Positions 8,121 to 19,000 are shown, counted from the stretch's first letter. The stretch: DNA of 64,000 nucleotides from Chloroflexi bacterium HGW-Chloroflexi-2 (GCA_002840735.1 PHBY01000020.1:1-64000); one strand, 5' to 3'. Notes: a model not told the origin generated them from the letters alone. A program made the numbers and translations.

Positions 8121-9017
8121 ATGCACCTCAGTCTTAAGACCCAAAAGAAGCTGATGCCATTACTTTTTCTGATCCCTGGCTTATTATTCTTCGCTATTTT
8201 CCAGATTTATCCTTTATTAAAAGGGTTTCAGATGAGTTTTCTGGATTGGCAAATCATGCCTGGCAGGGTCTCAGAGTTTATTGGACTCGATAATTACACC
8301 AGAGCATTTAAAGATGTGGTTTTTGGGCGGGCATTCAAGAACACGTTGATTTATACATTGGTGACAGTGCCTGGACAGATGATGATAGCTATGGTTGTGG
8401 CAATTCTAATCAATTCACTACCAAAGGGTAAAACTTTTTTTCGTGCTTTATATTATATTCCGGTGATTACTTCGTGGGTTATCGTATCGCTTTTAATTCG
8501 TTATTTTTTTCAATCGCCTAATGGAATCGTAAATTATTTTTTAGTTGAAATTTTTCATTTAGCTGCCAGTCCCTTACCCTGGTTGCGAGATCCAACGCTT
8601 GCATTTGTACCTATTCTGGTCCTGGGAATCTGGAAAGGAATTGGATGGTCGATGGTGATCTATCTGGCAGCATTGGCTGGAGTACCCAAGGAATTGGACG
8701 AAGCCAGCGCTATTGACGGAGCCAACGGCTGGCAGAATTTTTGGCATATTACTATGCCTTTAATCAGCCCAACCATTGTTTTTACCATGGTGATGTTGTT
8801 GATTGGCGGGTTTAATGTATTCATTTCCGTTTACTTAATAACAGGGGGCGGACCTCGTCAGATGACGGAAGTCATGCTCAGCTATGCCTATCATCAAGCA
8901 TTTGATTTTCTGGATTTTGGTTATGGAGCAGCGTTGTCTTACTTGATGGCTGCATTAATCATCACACTCAGTTTCCTGCAGATAAAATTATTACGCAAAC
9001 CTCAGGAAATCTATTAG
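8121..9017 (+). CDS. Sugar ABC transporter permease, MalF/UgpA type
   Basis: This 298-residue inner-membrane protein has six hydrophobic segments. The permease EAA loop appears as ELDEASAIDGANGWQNFWHITMP, ending with the ITMPLISP stretch. It starts with a hydrophobic N-terminus (LLFLIPGLLFFAIFQIYPLL) typical of MalF-like subunits. It pairs with the next gene to form the channel. No ATPase is encoded in the cluster, so a shared MsmX-type ATPase elsewhere is presumably used. Confidence 0.93.
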   Translation: MHLSLKTQKKLMPLLFLIPGLLFFAIFQIYPLLKGFQMSFLDWQIMPGRVSEFIGLDNYTRAFKDVVFGRAFKNTLIYTLVTVPGQMMIAMVVAILINSLPKGKTFFRALYYIPVITSWVIVSLLIRYFFQSPNGIVNYFLVEIFHLAASPLPWLRDPTLAFVPILVLGIWKGIGWSMVIYLAALAGVPKELDEASAIDGANGWQNFWHITMPLISPTIVFTMVMLLIGGFNVFISVYLITGGGPRQMTEVMLSYAYHQAFDFLDFGYGAALSYLMAALIITLSFLQIKLLRKPQEIY

Positions 9018-9027
9018 GAGAAACAGT

Positions 9028-9864
9028 ATGTATCGCAGAAAGAAGAACTTCAATACGATCATTCGATATCTGCTGGCTACCGCTGGTGCTGTGTTGATGA
9101 TATTCCCCTTTTTGTTCATGGTTTCGAATGCCTTTAAAGCCAATGTATACGTGATTGAGTATCCTCCAAAACTGATTCCTGATAATCCTTCCATTGAAAA
9201 TTTTATATCTGCCTGGACTTCAAATAATTTTCAACTTTACTTTCTCAATAGTGCTTTGGTTGCATTGGTTGCCACCGTCGGAACCGTTTTATTTGCCGCC
9301 TTTACAGCCTATGCATTTGCCCGCTTTGAATTTAAAGGTAAGGAAATTCTTTTTGGGTTGATGTTGATAGTATTAATGATCCCGGATATGATTTCTATCA
9401 TCCCACGGTTCTATTTGGCACGATCGTTGGATCTGCGAAATAGTCTTTGGGGGTTAATCCTGTTCTACATTGCATCCGGGATTACCGGTAATACTTTTTT
9501 CCTGCGGGGATTCTTTGAATCGTTACCCAAAGAACTGGAAGAAGCCATGACTATTGACGGTGCAAACCCATTTGAGATTTTTTTCCGCCTGGCTATCCCA
9601 TTATCAAAACCGGCGTTGGCTACAGTTGGAATATTTTCCTTTTTAGGAAACTGGGATGAATATGTATGGGCTTTGACAATCATTGATAAACCTGCTAAAC
9701 GCACCTTACCTATCGCCATTTATTCTTTCCAGGGTCAGCACGGTACCGAGTGGGGACTGGTGTTTGCGGCCATGATTATTGCTTTAATCCCTGTCTTGAT
9801 CATATTTATCAGTTTACAACGCTATTTTGCCGGGGGAATCACGAGTGGTGCGTTTAAGGGTTAA
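9028..9864 (+). CDS. Sugar ABC transporter permease, MalG/UgpE type
   Basis: This 278-residue permease has six membrane segments and the EAA motif ELEEAMTIDGANPFEIF, followed by RLAIPLSKPAL. The C-terminal YFAGGITSGAFKG is the usual ending of MalG-type subunits. It begins 10 bp after the previous permease with the ribosome binding site AGGAG. Its 3' end overlaps the likely start of the GH66 gene, so the permease and the secreted glucanase are probably co-translated. Confidence 0.93.
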   Translation: MYRRKKNFNTIIRYLLATAGAVLMIFPFLFMVSNAFKANVYVIEYPPKLIPDNPSIENFISAWTSNNFQLYFLNSALVALVATVGTVLFAAFTAYAFARFEFKGKEILFGLMLIVLMIPDMISIIPRFYLARSLDLRNSLWGLILFYIASGITGNTFFLRGFFESLPKELEEAMTIDGANPFEIFFRLAIPLSKPALATVGIFSFLGNWDEYVWALTIIDKPAKRTLPIAIYSFQGQHGTEWGLVFAAMIIALIPVLIIFISLQRYFAGGITSGAFKG

Positions 9865-11605
9865 TTCAGAATATTTGAAAATAATTAAAGTTTTCATTAT
9901 TTTGCTTGTTATTATGAGTTCCTGTAATGATAAGAGTCAGATTTTGGAGAATGAAGAGATGCAAAATTCAGTGAATATCGATGAGGTAATTTTCAAGAAA
10001 TCATTTTTTTGCCCGGGTGAAATGGCGAGTTGGCAGGTGACAGTAAATGCCGAAAAAGAGGAAACCCTTCTCCTGGTGAACAAAATTACACATCTTGATC
10101 AAATCCTGGATGTACAAAAGCAGAAAATTCGAGTTACCCCGGATGTCACACAATATGATTTCGAGTGGCAACCCCCAAAGGATTCTCCTATGGGGTATGG
10201 CCTTGATATTTGGGTGGAAAATGACCAGGGAGATGTATTGGCTTTTGTTTCAACGGCATTTGATGTGCTTGAAAAATGGACACAACATCCACGTTATGGA
10301 TTCATGGTTGATTTTTCACCTGGACGTACTGATGGCGATCAAACACTGGATCAATTATTACCATTCCGAATCAACGCCTTGCAATTTTACGATTGGATGT
10401 ATCGACATGACACCTATTTGCCACCACAGGATCCATTTATTGACCCTTTAAGAAGGCATTTATCGCTCGAAACGACACAGAGATTGATTGACACTGCGCA
10501 TGAAAGAAACATGGCAGCCATGCCCTATACTGCGGTTTATGCAGCTTCCATCTCTTTTTATGAACAACATCCTGATTGGGCTTTATTGGAGAAAAATGGG
10601 AAACCATCATTTTTTGGTGAGAATTTTTTGGTGATCATGGATCCGAGACCAGATTCACCCTGGACAAAGCATCTATTAAGCCAGTTTTCTGATATTCTCA
10701 CGAATACCCAATTCGATGGCATCCACCTTGATCAATACGGTGCGCCAAAAGTTGGATATGATCAGGAAGGGAATTCGTACGATCTGGCTCAACCACTGGC
10801 AGCATTAATTGATTCAACCCGTCAGGTTGTTGAAGAGTCACGGCGGCAAAGTGGTGCGGTGGTGTTTAACGCAGTCACCAACTGGCCCATTGAAGCTGTC
10901 GCACCAGCTGACCAGGACATCGTCTATATTGAAGTCTGGCCACCATATACTCACTTTACTGATCTTGGATTGTTAATTCAGCAAGCACAAACCTTGGGTG
11001 ATGGAAAACCGGTTGTGATTGCAGCCTACATTCATCCTGCATATGAGACCAATGCATTGCTCAATGACGCGATTATTTTTGCCAATGGTGCCGGGCATAT
11101 TGAGCTGGGAGAAGGTGGTGGTTACCTGGCAGATCCTTATTTTCCAAAATATGAAGTTCCTTCCGCTAACTTGCGGGAAAAACTGGAACGATATTATCAA
11201 TTTTCCATTCGTTATCAAAATTGGTTAGGACCAACTACTCAAGCTGTTAATCAGCAGATGGTAAGAATCCAGGGTTATGAAACGGACGCTGGGATCACAA
11301 AAAATAAAATCATGCCTGTGGTACGTGAAAGTGATGGAACTACCGTAATCAGCTTGATCAATTTAATGGGCTTGAAACATGGTGAATGGGAGAAGGAATT
11401 GAAATCTGCTCCCCCATTACTCTCAAATTTGACTGTAGAGATAGGATCAAATGGAAAAGAAGTAGAAAAAATCTGGTTTACGTCGCCAGATTTAGGGGAC
11501 ATTACCCTGAAGCCTTTATCCTTTACACAAGAAGGGCAAACTGTAAACATAACCATCCCTACTTTAAATGTATGGAGTCTGGCAATTATAGAATGGAAAA
11601 ATTAG
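9845..11605 (+). CDS. GH66-family dextranase / cyclodextran-forming enzyme-like lipoprotein
   Basis: This protein of about 586 residues has a signal peptide ending in the lipobox VIMSSC, an N-terminal beta domain, and a GH66 (beta/alpha)8 barrel. The barrel shows YGFMVDFSPGR, LQFYDWMYRHDTYLPP, FDGIHLDQYG and VYIEVWPPYTHF. The likely nucleophile is the Asp codon at 10730 and the acid/base the Glu codon at 10931. GH66 enzymes cleave alpha-1,6-glucan or cyclise isomalto-oligosaccharides. The cyclase group usually carries a CBM35 insertion, which is not obvious here. GTG 9845 or 9848 has a GGGGGA upstream; TTG 9875 is an alternative start. The enzyme is probably anchored outside the cell next to the transporter. 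Confidence 0.82.
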   Translation: MVRLRVNSEYLKIIKVFIILLVIMSSCNDKSQILENEEMQNSVNIDEVIFKKSFFCPGEMASWQVTVNAEKEETLLLVNKITHLDQILDVQKQKIRVTPDVTQYDFEWQPPKDSPMGYGLDIWVENDQGDVLAFVSTAFDVLEKWTQHPRYGFMVDFSPGRTDGDQTLDQLLPFRINALQFYDWMYRHDTYLPPQDPFIDPLRRHLSLETTQRLIDTAHERNMAAMPYTAVYAASISFYEQHPDWALLEKNGKPSFFGENFLVIMDPRPDSPWTKHLLSQFSDILTNTQFDGIHLDQYGAPKVGYDQEGNSYDLAQPLAALIDSTRQVVEESRRQSGAVVFNAVTNWPIEAVAPADQDIVYIEVWPPYTHFTDLGLLIQQAQTLGDGKPVVIAAYIHPAYETNALLNDAIIFANGAGHIELGEGGGYLADPYFPKYEVPSANLREKLERYYQFSIRYQNWLGPTTQAVNQQMVRIQGYETDAGITKNKIMPVVRESDGTTVISLINLMGLKHGEWEKELKSAPPLLSNLTVEIGSNGKEVEKIWFTSPDLGDITLKPLSFTQEGQTVNITIPTLNVWSLAIIEWKN

Positions 11606-12672
11606 TGATGGTAAATCTTGTTGAGACCTCTATCATTATTATTCAAAAATTTCAATCGGAGAGTGGTGCATATGTAGCCAGTCCAAATTTCCCTACATAC
11701 AACTATTGTTGGTTCCGGGATGGTGCTTTTACTGCTTATGCAATGGATTTATACGGACAAACTGAGAGTTCACGGCGTTTTCACTTATGGGCATCAAAGG
11801 TGATTTTGGATCGCAAAGAAATGATTTTAATAGCCATTGAGAAAGCCCGAAAAGGTCTCCCCATCACCATTCAAAAGCAATTGCATACGCGTTATACCCT
11901 GGAAGGTGAGGATGGTACCAAAGATGAATGGCCCAATTTTCAACTGGATGGGTTGGGGACATGGTTATGGTCTTTACAGCAACATAAGGCTAATTCAAAT
12001 CTTGAGATCCCTGAAGATTGCCTCGAGGCAGCGAAACTGGTGGCTGATTATCTTTCTGTTTTATGGCATCAGCCCTGTTATGATTGTTGGGAAGAATTTC
12101 CCGATGACATTCATACGCACACCCTGGCAGCCATCTATGGTGGTTTAAATGCATTATCGATTATGGATGGAAAAGATCGGTCGGGTACTTTAAAAGAAAT
12201 TCAAAAATTTGTTAACGAGCAACTGGTTTACGACGGATTTTTTGTCAAGAAGACCCACTCTTTTACTGTGGATGCCAGTTTATTAGGTCTGGTCGTCCCT
12301 TATGGGTTGGTCGCTATTGATGATCAGCGATTTGATGCTACATTGGAACGCATAGAAAATTCACTTCGAAAAGGTGGTGGATTACATAGATACCCAACAG
12401 ATACCTACTATGGTGGTGGAGAATGGATCCTATTAACTGCCTGGCTGGGCTGGGTGTACGCCTCGAGAGATGATATGGAAAAAGCCGGCGAATTACTTTC
12501 ATGGATTGAGAAACAGGCTGACACGAATGGAAACCTGCCGGAACAAATTCCAGCCACCCTGAATGATCCTAATTATTATCAGCCCTGGTTACGACAATGG
12601 GGAGAGATTGCTAAACCATTGTTATGGTCACATGCGCAATATTTAATCCTTAAAAAACAGTTTCAAAACTGA
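11593..12672 (+). CDS. Glycoside hydrolase family 15 (glucoamylase/glucodextranase-like)
   Basis: This 359-residue protein is a compact GH15 (alpha/alpha)6 catalytic domain. It has YNYCWFRDGAF, KDEWPNFQLDGLGTWLW, a CWEEFPDDIHTHTLAAIYGGL segment and NLPEQIPA. By family comparison the general acid is the first Glu of WEE (codon at 12091) and the base the Glu of LPEQ (codon at 12541). No signal peptide is present, so it should be cytosolic and release glucose from imported alpha-glucan fragments. The chosen ATG overlaps the GH66 stop codon, which implies coupling; ATG 11563 or 11608 are alternatives. The frame is open further upstream, but that part overlaps GH66. Confidence 0.85.
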   Translation: MEKLVMVNLVETSIIIIQKFQSESGAYVASPNFPTYNYCWFRDGAFTAYAMDLYGQTESSRRFHLWASKVILDRKEMILIAIEKARKGLPITIQKQLHTRYTLEGEDGTKDEWPNFQLDGLGTWLWSLQQHKANSNLEIPEDCLEAAKLVADYLSVLWHQPCYDCWEEFPDDIHTHTLAAIYGGLNALSIMDGKDRSGTLKEIQKFVNEQLVYDGFFVKKTHSFTVDASLLGLVVPYGLVAIDDQRFDATLERIENSLRKGGGLHRYPTDTYYGGGEWILLTAWLGWVYASRDDMEKAGELLSWIEKQADTNGNLPEQIPATLNDPNYYQPWLRQWGEIAKPLLWSHAQYLILKKQFQN

Positions 12673-12774
12673 TTGGTTATAAAGTTTTATGGAATGGATC
12701 ATGAAACAAATCAAGATTTCGTGTTAGAAATTTTGAATGATGTTCAAGGCAAATTTCCAATTTTTCCAAATTAC

Positions 12775-12803
12775 TTGACAGATCATTCTAAAAAGTGTAT
12801 AAA
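12775..12803 (+). promoter_or_regulatory. Strong sigma-70-type promoter ahead of the amino-acid transporter
   Basis: A consensus TTGACA at 12775-12780 and TATAAA at 12798-12803 are separated by 17 bp. Transcription should start near 12810, only a few bases before a short reading frame at 12813. Confidence 0.75.
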
Positions 12804-12812
12804 AGGCAAACT

Positions 12813-12893
12813 ATGAAAATTCACTTGATTGTAAACAAGGCTAAGCATCATCATCCGAACTTCTTCCAGAAGGAGCGGCTAGTTTGCGTTTAG
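12813..12893 (+). CDS. Possible 26-residue leader peptide containing three consecutive His codons
   Basis: ATG 12813 opens 26 codons reading MKIHLIVNKAKHHHPNFF and onward to TAG at 12891-12893. Three CAT codons lie at 12846-12854. The ATG is within about 5 nt of the predicted transcription start, so translation would be leaderless. A terminator hairpin follows at 12930-12957, and an amino-acid ABC transporter lies downstream. CCAGAAGGA at 12866-12874, inside the frame, is exactly complementary to 12938-12946 in the terminator, so a competing structure is possible. The attenuation role is an inference; the frame could be fortuitous. Confidence 0.35.
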   Translation: MKIHLIVNKAKHHHPNFFQKERLVCV

Positions 12894-12929
12894 CAGAATA
12901 AGAATTATTCCAAAAACGTACAAGATAAC

Positions 12930-12957
12930 AAAAGCCTTCCTTCTGGGGAAGGCTTTT
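12930..12957 (+). terminator. Intrinsic terminator, possible attenuator
   Basis: An 11-bp stem, AAAAGCCTTCC at 12930-12940 with its complement at 12947-12957, closes a 6-nt loop and runs into TTTTGTTGTTT. It lies between a strong promoter and the amino-acid binding-protein gene. Confidence 0.7.
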
Positions 12958-13179
12958 GTTGTTTAATTCCCGGTGAAATTGTCAAAGGACTGTGAAAAGA
13001 ATTTATTGTAGGAGCGAGATGGAGGTGCAACGAAAAAATCATTTTAGAATCACTCAAAAACTGATTGTCTGAAACCAGATTATCAGGGCTCGCTCCCATG
13101 CGAGTTTGTATCGTCCAAACGGTAATTGCCAAAGGATCCGTTTATTAGATATAGAAAATCAAATTTAGGAGAAAAAGTG

Positions 13180-14103
13180 ATGAGAAGGAACGTTTTAATA
13201 GTCAACTTTGTATTGATCGCAACTTTATTGTTGTCCGCCTGTGCCAGTAGTGCCACACCAGCTGCACCGGCCTTTGAAGAACCACAATCAGAAGCGCCTG
13301 TAGCTGAAGCCCCTGCTGCTGAAGAACCTGTGGCTGCTGATCCGGAAGGATGTTTGGGAAGTGCGGATACAGCTGTCGTTGACCTGAATTGCCGGGAGAT
13401 AACCATTGCAGTGGAGAATGCTTACCTGCCATTCAACTATATATCCATTGAGACCGGAGACCCCGGGGGTTGGGATTATGATGCCTGGGAAGAAATCTGC
13501 ACACGCCTGCACTGTACACCAGTATTTGTAGAAGCTTCCTGGGATGGCATGATTCAGGCAGTATCCGATGGTCAGTTTGATGCTGCTGGTGATGGTATCA
13601 CCATTACCGAATCCAGAGCTGAAGTTGTAGATTTCTCAATTGGTTACATTAATATTCAACAACGTTTGTTGGTTCGGTTAGGTGAGGATCGTTTTACCTC
13701 AATTGAAGAATTTGCAGAAACAGATTTCCAACTTGGTACTCAATCCAACACCACAAACTATGAAACCGCAGTTGAATATTTACCAGAAGAACGCATCAGC
13801 GCTTTTGAACAATTCCCCTTTGCCGTTCAGGCATTGCTATCAGGTGATGTTGATGCCGTCATCATTGATGAGGTGGTTGGCATGGGCTACATGGGTGAAA
13901 ATACGGATTCATTAGAGTTAATTGGCCCTGCAATTAGCAGTGATGAACTTGGTTTTGCCTTCCCCCTCGGAAGTGATCTGGTTGATCCGATTAATCAGGC
14001 AATTCAGTCTATGATGGCTGATGGAGCATTGGCAGAGTTGAATGTCCGTTATTTTGGACCTGCATTTGATATCACGTATGATGATATTCTTTTAGAAGAT
14101 TAG
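13180..14103 (+). CDS. Polar amino-acid ABC transporter substrate-binding lipoprotein
   Basis: The 307-residue protein has a signal peptide with lipobox LLSAC and an Ala/Pro/Glu-rich linker. It then has a family 3 bacterial solute-binding domain, with ITIAVENAYLPFNYI near the start, GGWDYDAWEEICTRL, AAGDGITITESRAEVVDFS and DAVIIDEVVGMGYM. It should bind a polar amino acid outside the membrane for the permease and ATPase encoded next. AGGAG at 13168-13172 supports ATG 13180. The exact amino acid cannot be read from the sequence. A 5' leader with a terminator may regulate it. Confidence 0.92.
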   Translation: MRRNVLIVNFVLIATLLLSACASSATPAAPAFEEPQSEAPVAEAPAAEEPVAADPEGCLGSADTAVVDLNCREITIAVENAYLPFNYISIETGDPGGWDYDAWEEICTRLHCTPVFVEASWDGMIQAVSDGQFDAAGDGITITESRAEVVDFSIGYINIQQRLLVRLGEDRFTSIEEFAETDFQLGTQSNTTNYETAVEYLPEERISAFEQFPFAVQALLSGDVDAVIIDEVVGMGYMGENTDSLELIGPAISSDELGFAFPLGSDLVDPINQAIQSMMADGALAELNVRYFGPAFDITYDDILLED

Positions 14104-14115
14104 TTTACTTACGAA

Positions 14116-14145
14116 AGCAGAAAGGGTGTCCACACCCTTCCTGCT
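14116..14145 (+). terminator. Hairpin between amino-acid binding protein and permease
   Basis: AAGGGTGT at 14122-14129 pairs with ACACCCTT around a 2-nt loop. The stem extends outward through AGCAG/CTGCT with one mismatch. The position matches a partial terminator that limits permease expression. Confidence 0.55.
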
Positions 14146-14213
14146 CATTTTCATGTAAGGAAGAAGAGAAGAACTTAATTTGAAGCAATTTAAATGCTGG
14201 AATAGGACAAGAA

Positions 14214-15089
14214 ATGAACCAAAGCACATCCATTGAAATGAATCCTACGCCAATTGGTTTGGGAAAACCCACACTAAAGGAACGGTTAGCTCAATTCCCC
14301 TGGTGGTTTGTTGCATTGATCCTGATTTTGATCGTTACCTATGTATTAATCGCTATCAATCCATCTTATTCGGAAGCCTTCAACTTTATAAAAGTAGGGT
14401 TGTCCATTACGATAAAAACAACATTAATCGGGTTCATCATTGCTCTATTTTTAGGTTTGATCACCGGGCTAGGAAGATTATCCAATAATGTGTTCTTTCG
14501 CAATTTAGCAACCCTGTATGTTGAATTCATACGTGGGGTTCCTATGTTGGTATTGATGTTCTTCATCGCATATGTGGCTGTGCCAGCAACAGTAAATGGG
14601 ATGAACGCCATTGGTCATTGGCTGCAATCAATCGGATGGAGCTGGTTGGCTAACCCTTTGTTGGCTCTGGAAAACAAAGCCATTGAAATGAATGTGCGTG
14701 CGATTGTAGCGCTCTCTGTTACGTATGGTGCGTTTTTGGCGGAGATTTTTCGGGCTGGTGTTCAATCTGTCAGTAAAGGGCAAATGGAAGCAGCCCGCTC
14801 ACAAGGAATGAGCGCATCGCAAGCTATGTTTTATATTATCCTTCCACAAGCGATTCGTAACGTGTTGCCTGCTTTAGGGAATGACTTTGTGGCGATGTTG
14901 AAAGATTCGTCACTTATTTCGGTATTGGCGGTACGTGATATCACGCAGGTTGCTCGTTTATATGGAGGTCGCTCATTTCGATATGATGAAGCTTACATGA
15001 CTTTGGTGATTTTGTACCTTAGCATGACCATCGTTTTATCGCTGGTAGTCAAATATATAGAGCGGAGGGTTCGCCAGGATGAGCGCTAG
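14214..15089 (+). CDS. Polar amino-acid ABC transporter permease (GlnP/HisM type)
   Basis: This 291-residue inner-membrane protein has a long N-terminal stretch and about five to six membrane segments. Signature segments are [13 protein letters not shown], a [22 protein letters not shown] loop and the EAA-like [41 protein letters not shown] is also typical. It probably works as a homodimer with the adjacent ATPase. Its last codons overlap the next gene by 11 bp. Confidence 0.93.
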   Translation: MNQSTSIEMNPTPIGLGKPTLKERLAQFPWWFVALILILIVTYVLIAINPSYSEAFNFIKVGLSITIKTTLIGFIIALFLGLITGLGRLSNNVFFRNLATLYVEFIRGVPMLVLMFFIAYVAVPATVNGMNAIGHWLQSIGWSWLANPLLALENKAIEMNVRAIVALSVTYGAFLAEIFRAGVQSVSKGQMEAARSQGMSASQAMFYIILPQAIRNVLPALGNDFVAMLKDSSLISVLAVRDITQVARLYGGRSFRYDEAYMTLVILYLSMTIVLSLVVKYIERRVRQDER

Positions 15090-15822
15090 CCCCATGATTG
15101 AAGTAAAAGATGTATACAAAGTGTTTGGAAAAGTTGTTGCCCTGAATGGGGTCAGTTTGAATGTTTTTCCTGGAAAAGTGGTGGTAATTATTGGGCCGAG
15201 TGGCTCCGGAAAATCTACGTTGTTACGGTGCATGAACCATATGGAAGTAGAAAGTCAAGGTGAAATATGGGTAGATGGTGAACATTTGAATGGGGATCAG
15301 AAACGCTTAAATCGCATTCGTTCCGAAATTGGTATGGTTTTTCAATCTTTCAATCTTTATCCACACCTGAGTGTAATGGAAAATGTAACTTTAGCGCAAC
15401 GAATTGTGAGAAAAACTGACAAACAAACTGCCCGTGAAATCGCCATGCGCCAACTGGAGAAAGTGGGCATTGTGGAGAAAGCCAATGCCTTCCCGACACA
15501 GTTATCAGGTGGCCAGCAACAGCGGGTGGCGATTGCCCGTGCTCTGGCCATGAAACCCAAAATCATGCTCTTTGACGAACCCACCAGCGCACTGGATCCG
15601 GAGATGATCAAAGAAGTACTGGATGTGATGCTTCTGCTGGCTCGTGAAGGGATTACAATGGTGGTGGTAACGCATGAGATGGGATTTGCCCGTGCCGCAG
15701 CGGATGAGGTGGTCTTCATGGATCAGGGTCAAATTGTGGAGCATGAAACGCCCAGTCAGTTGTTTGATCACCCAGTCCATCCACGCACACAATTATTCTT
15801 ATCGCAGATACTGGCACATTAA
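15079..15822 (+). CDS. Polar amino-acid ABC transporter ATP-binding protein (GlnQ type)
   Basis: This 247-residue ATPase has Walker [15 protein letters not shown]-loop [12 protein letters not shown], signature [16 protein letters not shown], Walker [15 protein letters not shown] and H-loop VVTHEMGFA. It is a full-length GlnQ/HisP-like subunit that powers the transporter encoded by the two preceding genes. It overlaps the permease gene by 11 bp. Confidence 0.95.
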   Translation: MSASPMIEVKDVYKVFGKVVALNGVSLNVFPGKVVVIIGPSGSGKSTLLRCMNHMEVESQGEIWVDGEHLNGDQKRLNRIRSEIGMVFQSFNLYPHLSVMENVTLAQRIVRKTDKQTAREIAMRQLEKVGIVEKANAFPTQLSGGQQQRVAIARALAMKPKIMLFDEPTSALDPEMIKEVLDVMLLLAREGITMVVVTHEMGFARAAADEVVFMDQGQIVEHETPSQLFDHPVHPRTQLFLSQILAH

Positions 15823-16082
15823 TGATCGGTTTTCATTAGCAGAAGCAGTAATAAAAATAACCAAAGCCTTATTGGGGAAATTTGATTTTCTTGATATGTG
15901 TCCTTATTGTTTACATTTTTGTTAGGGTGCAGTTATCATTAATTCAAGTGTGTACAATTGATATAATCAACCATTATCCTTTGATACATATGGGATAACA
16001 AATCTATGCATTTCTTTCATTGATTCACTGCGCCGTCATTTTGCATAGTTTTTATTGCTAAGATAATTGAAGCGGCTTTTTT

Positions 16083-19000
16083 ATGGATTCGAGATCTGAT
16101 ACCAAAAAATCGCGATTGATTTATCTACTTATCACCTCCGTGGTTATTTTTGTTGTCCTGGTGGCAGGCAGACAACTTTGGAGACAGGTCCATAATAACC
16201 TGCAGGATGAGCTTCTGTATCGCTCTGAAAGTTTTTCCAAAACGATAAACCTGATGGAATTAAATAAACTTTCTGGAACAATCGCAGATATCGATCTCCC
16301 GGAATATCAAAGACTCAAACACCAATTGATATTGTCTCGTCAATTGATCCCCAACAATTGCTCCATCTATCTGATGGGAAAAAATATGAATGGGTCGGTG
16401 TTCTTTTATGTGGATTCGGAAACACCAGGTTCAAAAAACGAATCACACCCCGGACAAACCTATGATGATGATTACGGCACAGTCAAGAATGTTTTTTCCA
16501 AAGGATTATCTGAAATCTCAAAACCGGTAATAGACGATAGGGGCACCTGTGTTAGTGCACTCGTGCCCTTATATGATCCAAATTCAGGCGAGGTTTTGGC
16601 ATTATTCGGTGTGGATATTGATGCCAAACAATGGAATCAGAATATTCTAAATATCCTGCTTTTGCCTTACGGTTTCTTAGTTCTCCTATTTTTATTTGTC
16701 CAGGTTTCGATTTTATTCTTCAGTTTTAGAAAGAATTTACCACCACGAGTGCAAAAATCCTGGATTAATACCCATGCTGAATTTTTCTCCTTATTTATTT
16801 TTGGGTTGCTGGTTACATCTATATTAACCTGGCAAGAGATTGACACGAAGGAAAACAACAGAAAAACTACATTTGAAAATCTGGCCGCTTCACAAGCCGG
16901 TTATGTTCTGAGTTATTTTCAAGACATTGAAAAATTTCATCTGGCTGGATTGGCTAATTTCTTTGAATCCAGCCAATATGTTGATCGCGATGAATTTAGT
17001 CGGTACACCGCTGCGTTGGCGATTGATCCTAAAACTATGGCATTGGAGTGGATTCCCGAAGTGCCTGCCAGTGAATTAAAGATGTTCGAGGAGCAAGCCA
17101 GTATAGAAACCGGATCAGATTTTAAAGTCTGGGAATTATCGGAAGACAGGCAACGCATCCCGGTACTGGAACGAGAATTTTATTACCCGGTTTACTATGT
17201 CAACCCAAGGATCGAAAATGAATACGCTTTGGGATTTGATATGGGCTCGGAGACCAATCGAAAAGCGATGTTAGATACCGCTTTCAATACCGGGTTGATA
17301 ACAGCATCCGACCCAATTATTCTGGTTAATGATTTGAGACCGCAGATTGGGATTCTGGTTACAAGATCAATTATTGACAGAGAAAAAGCATCGAATCAGA
17401 ACGGATTTATTCTGGTTGTATTACGCATGGAGAATTTACTTGAGAGTGTTTTGAGTGTGTATGGAAACCAGGATCCATTTTTGTACATCGATTTATTGCA
17501 ATTAAATTCAGATTTATTTCCAACATACTTAGCGGGAAATTCTCCTGAAGAAATTTCCCTGGCGCATATTCGAAATGAACATCATGATCACCTTTACTCT
17601 GATCTGACATTTTACCAGCCTATATTTGCATTTGGAAAAGCATATGAATTGATTATTCATCCAAGTGGATCGTTTATGAGTACCTACCCTATTCGAGCTG
17701 GTTGGATTACTGCTGTTATAGGCACTTTATTTTCGTTATTAATTGCAGGTGTGTTTTATCTATTTCTTTCCAGAGGTCGTCATCTGGAATCGATGGTTGC
17801 CGATCGAACCTCTGACCTTGCTTTGAGTGAACAAAAATATCGCAACCTGGCTGAATCAACCAGTGCTGTGTTATGGGAATATGACATTAAAAATGACAGA
17901 TGGTCATATGTTGCACCCCAGATCATGAATATGACGGGTTGGCATCCAGATGATTTTACAAATTTACAATTCTGGACTGAGCATCTCTATCACGATGATC
18001 AAAAGTGGGCACCGGCCTTTCGAGCAGATTTTTTGGATCGAGGGGACGACTTCGAGTTTGAGTATCGCTTCTTGAAACCAGATGGCAGTTATCTGTGGAT
18101 CCGAGATGTAGTAAGCGTAGAAATCAAAGAAGGCATACCGATATTTTTACGTGGTTATATGCTGGATATCACAAAAAAGAAGGAATCAGAAAACCAACTG
18201 CGAATGCAAAGCTTGGCACTATTTACCTCGGCGAATGCGATCATAATTACTGATAAACAGGGTGTCATCGAGTGGTCAAACCCTGCTTTTTCTGAACTTA
18301 CCGGGTACACTCTGGAGGAATCAATTGGGAAAAAACCACGAGAATTATTATTTTCCGACATTCAAAAACCGGAGTTTTATGAAATCATGTGGAAAACCAT
18401 TCTGTCCGGTAACCCATGGCGGGGAGAGATCGTCAATCGAAAAAAGAATGGCAATTTGTACAGCGAAGAAATGACCATTACACCATTAAAAGATGAGAAC
18501 GGGCTGATTACCCACTTTATCGCGATCAAACAGGATATCAGTGAACGCAAGCAACATGAATTAGAAATGCAAGCCATTGCAACGATCAGTTCGGTACTGA
18601 GGACAGCTGAAACCAGGGCAGAAATGAATCCAATTGTTTTGGAAAAATTAGGTGAGATTTTTAAAGCTGATGGCGCTTCATTGGTAATTCGAGATAAGGT
18701 GACGAATGAAACTGTGCTGGAGGCTGCCATTGGCGTTTATGAGAGCACATTAGTTGAGCGTTTACCACCAGGTATCAGTGTTTCAGGAAAAGTGATCCAG
18801 AGTGGTGATGTTTTTATCACCGATGATATTTCCCAAGAAAAGGATATTGTCTGGTCGGATGCTTTTGATATTACCAGCGCGATTGTATGTGTACCATTAA
18901 TGATTGATGGTACTCCTATCGGCACTTTGACGATAGGCCGCGTTTACCCATTTCAAACGATGGAAGTGCGATTATTAACTTCTATTGCGGATATTGTCGC

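Noticed and set aside
12958-13179. T-box or other known riboswitch before the amino-acid transporter
   Set aside because: I see no T-box sequence (AGGGTGGNACCGCG) or other known aptamer consensus; only an 8-bp GGAGCGAG/CTCGCTCC inverted repeat is present.
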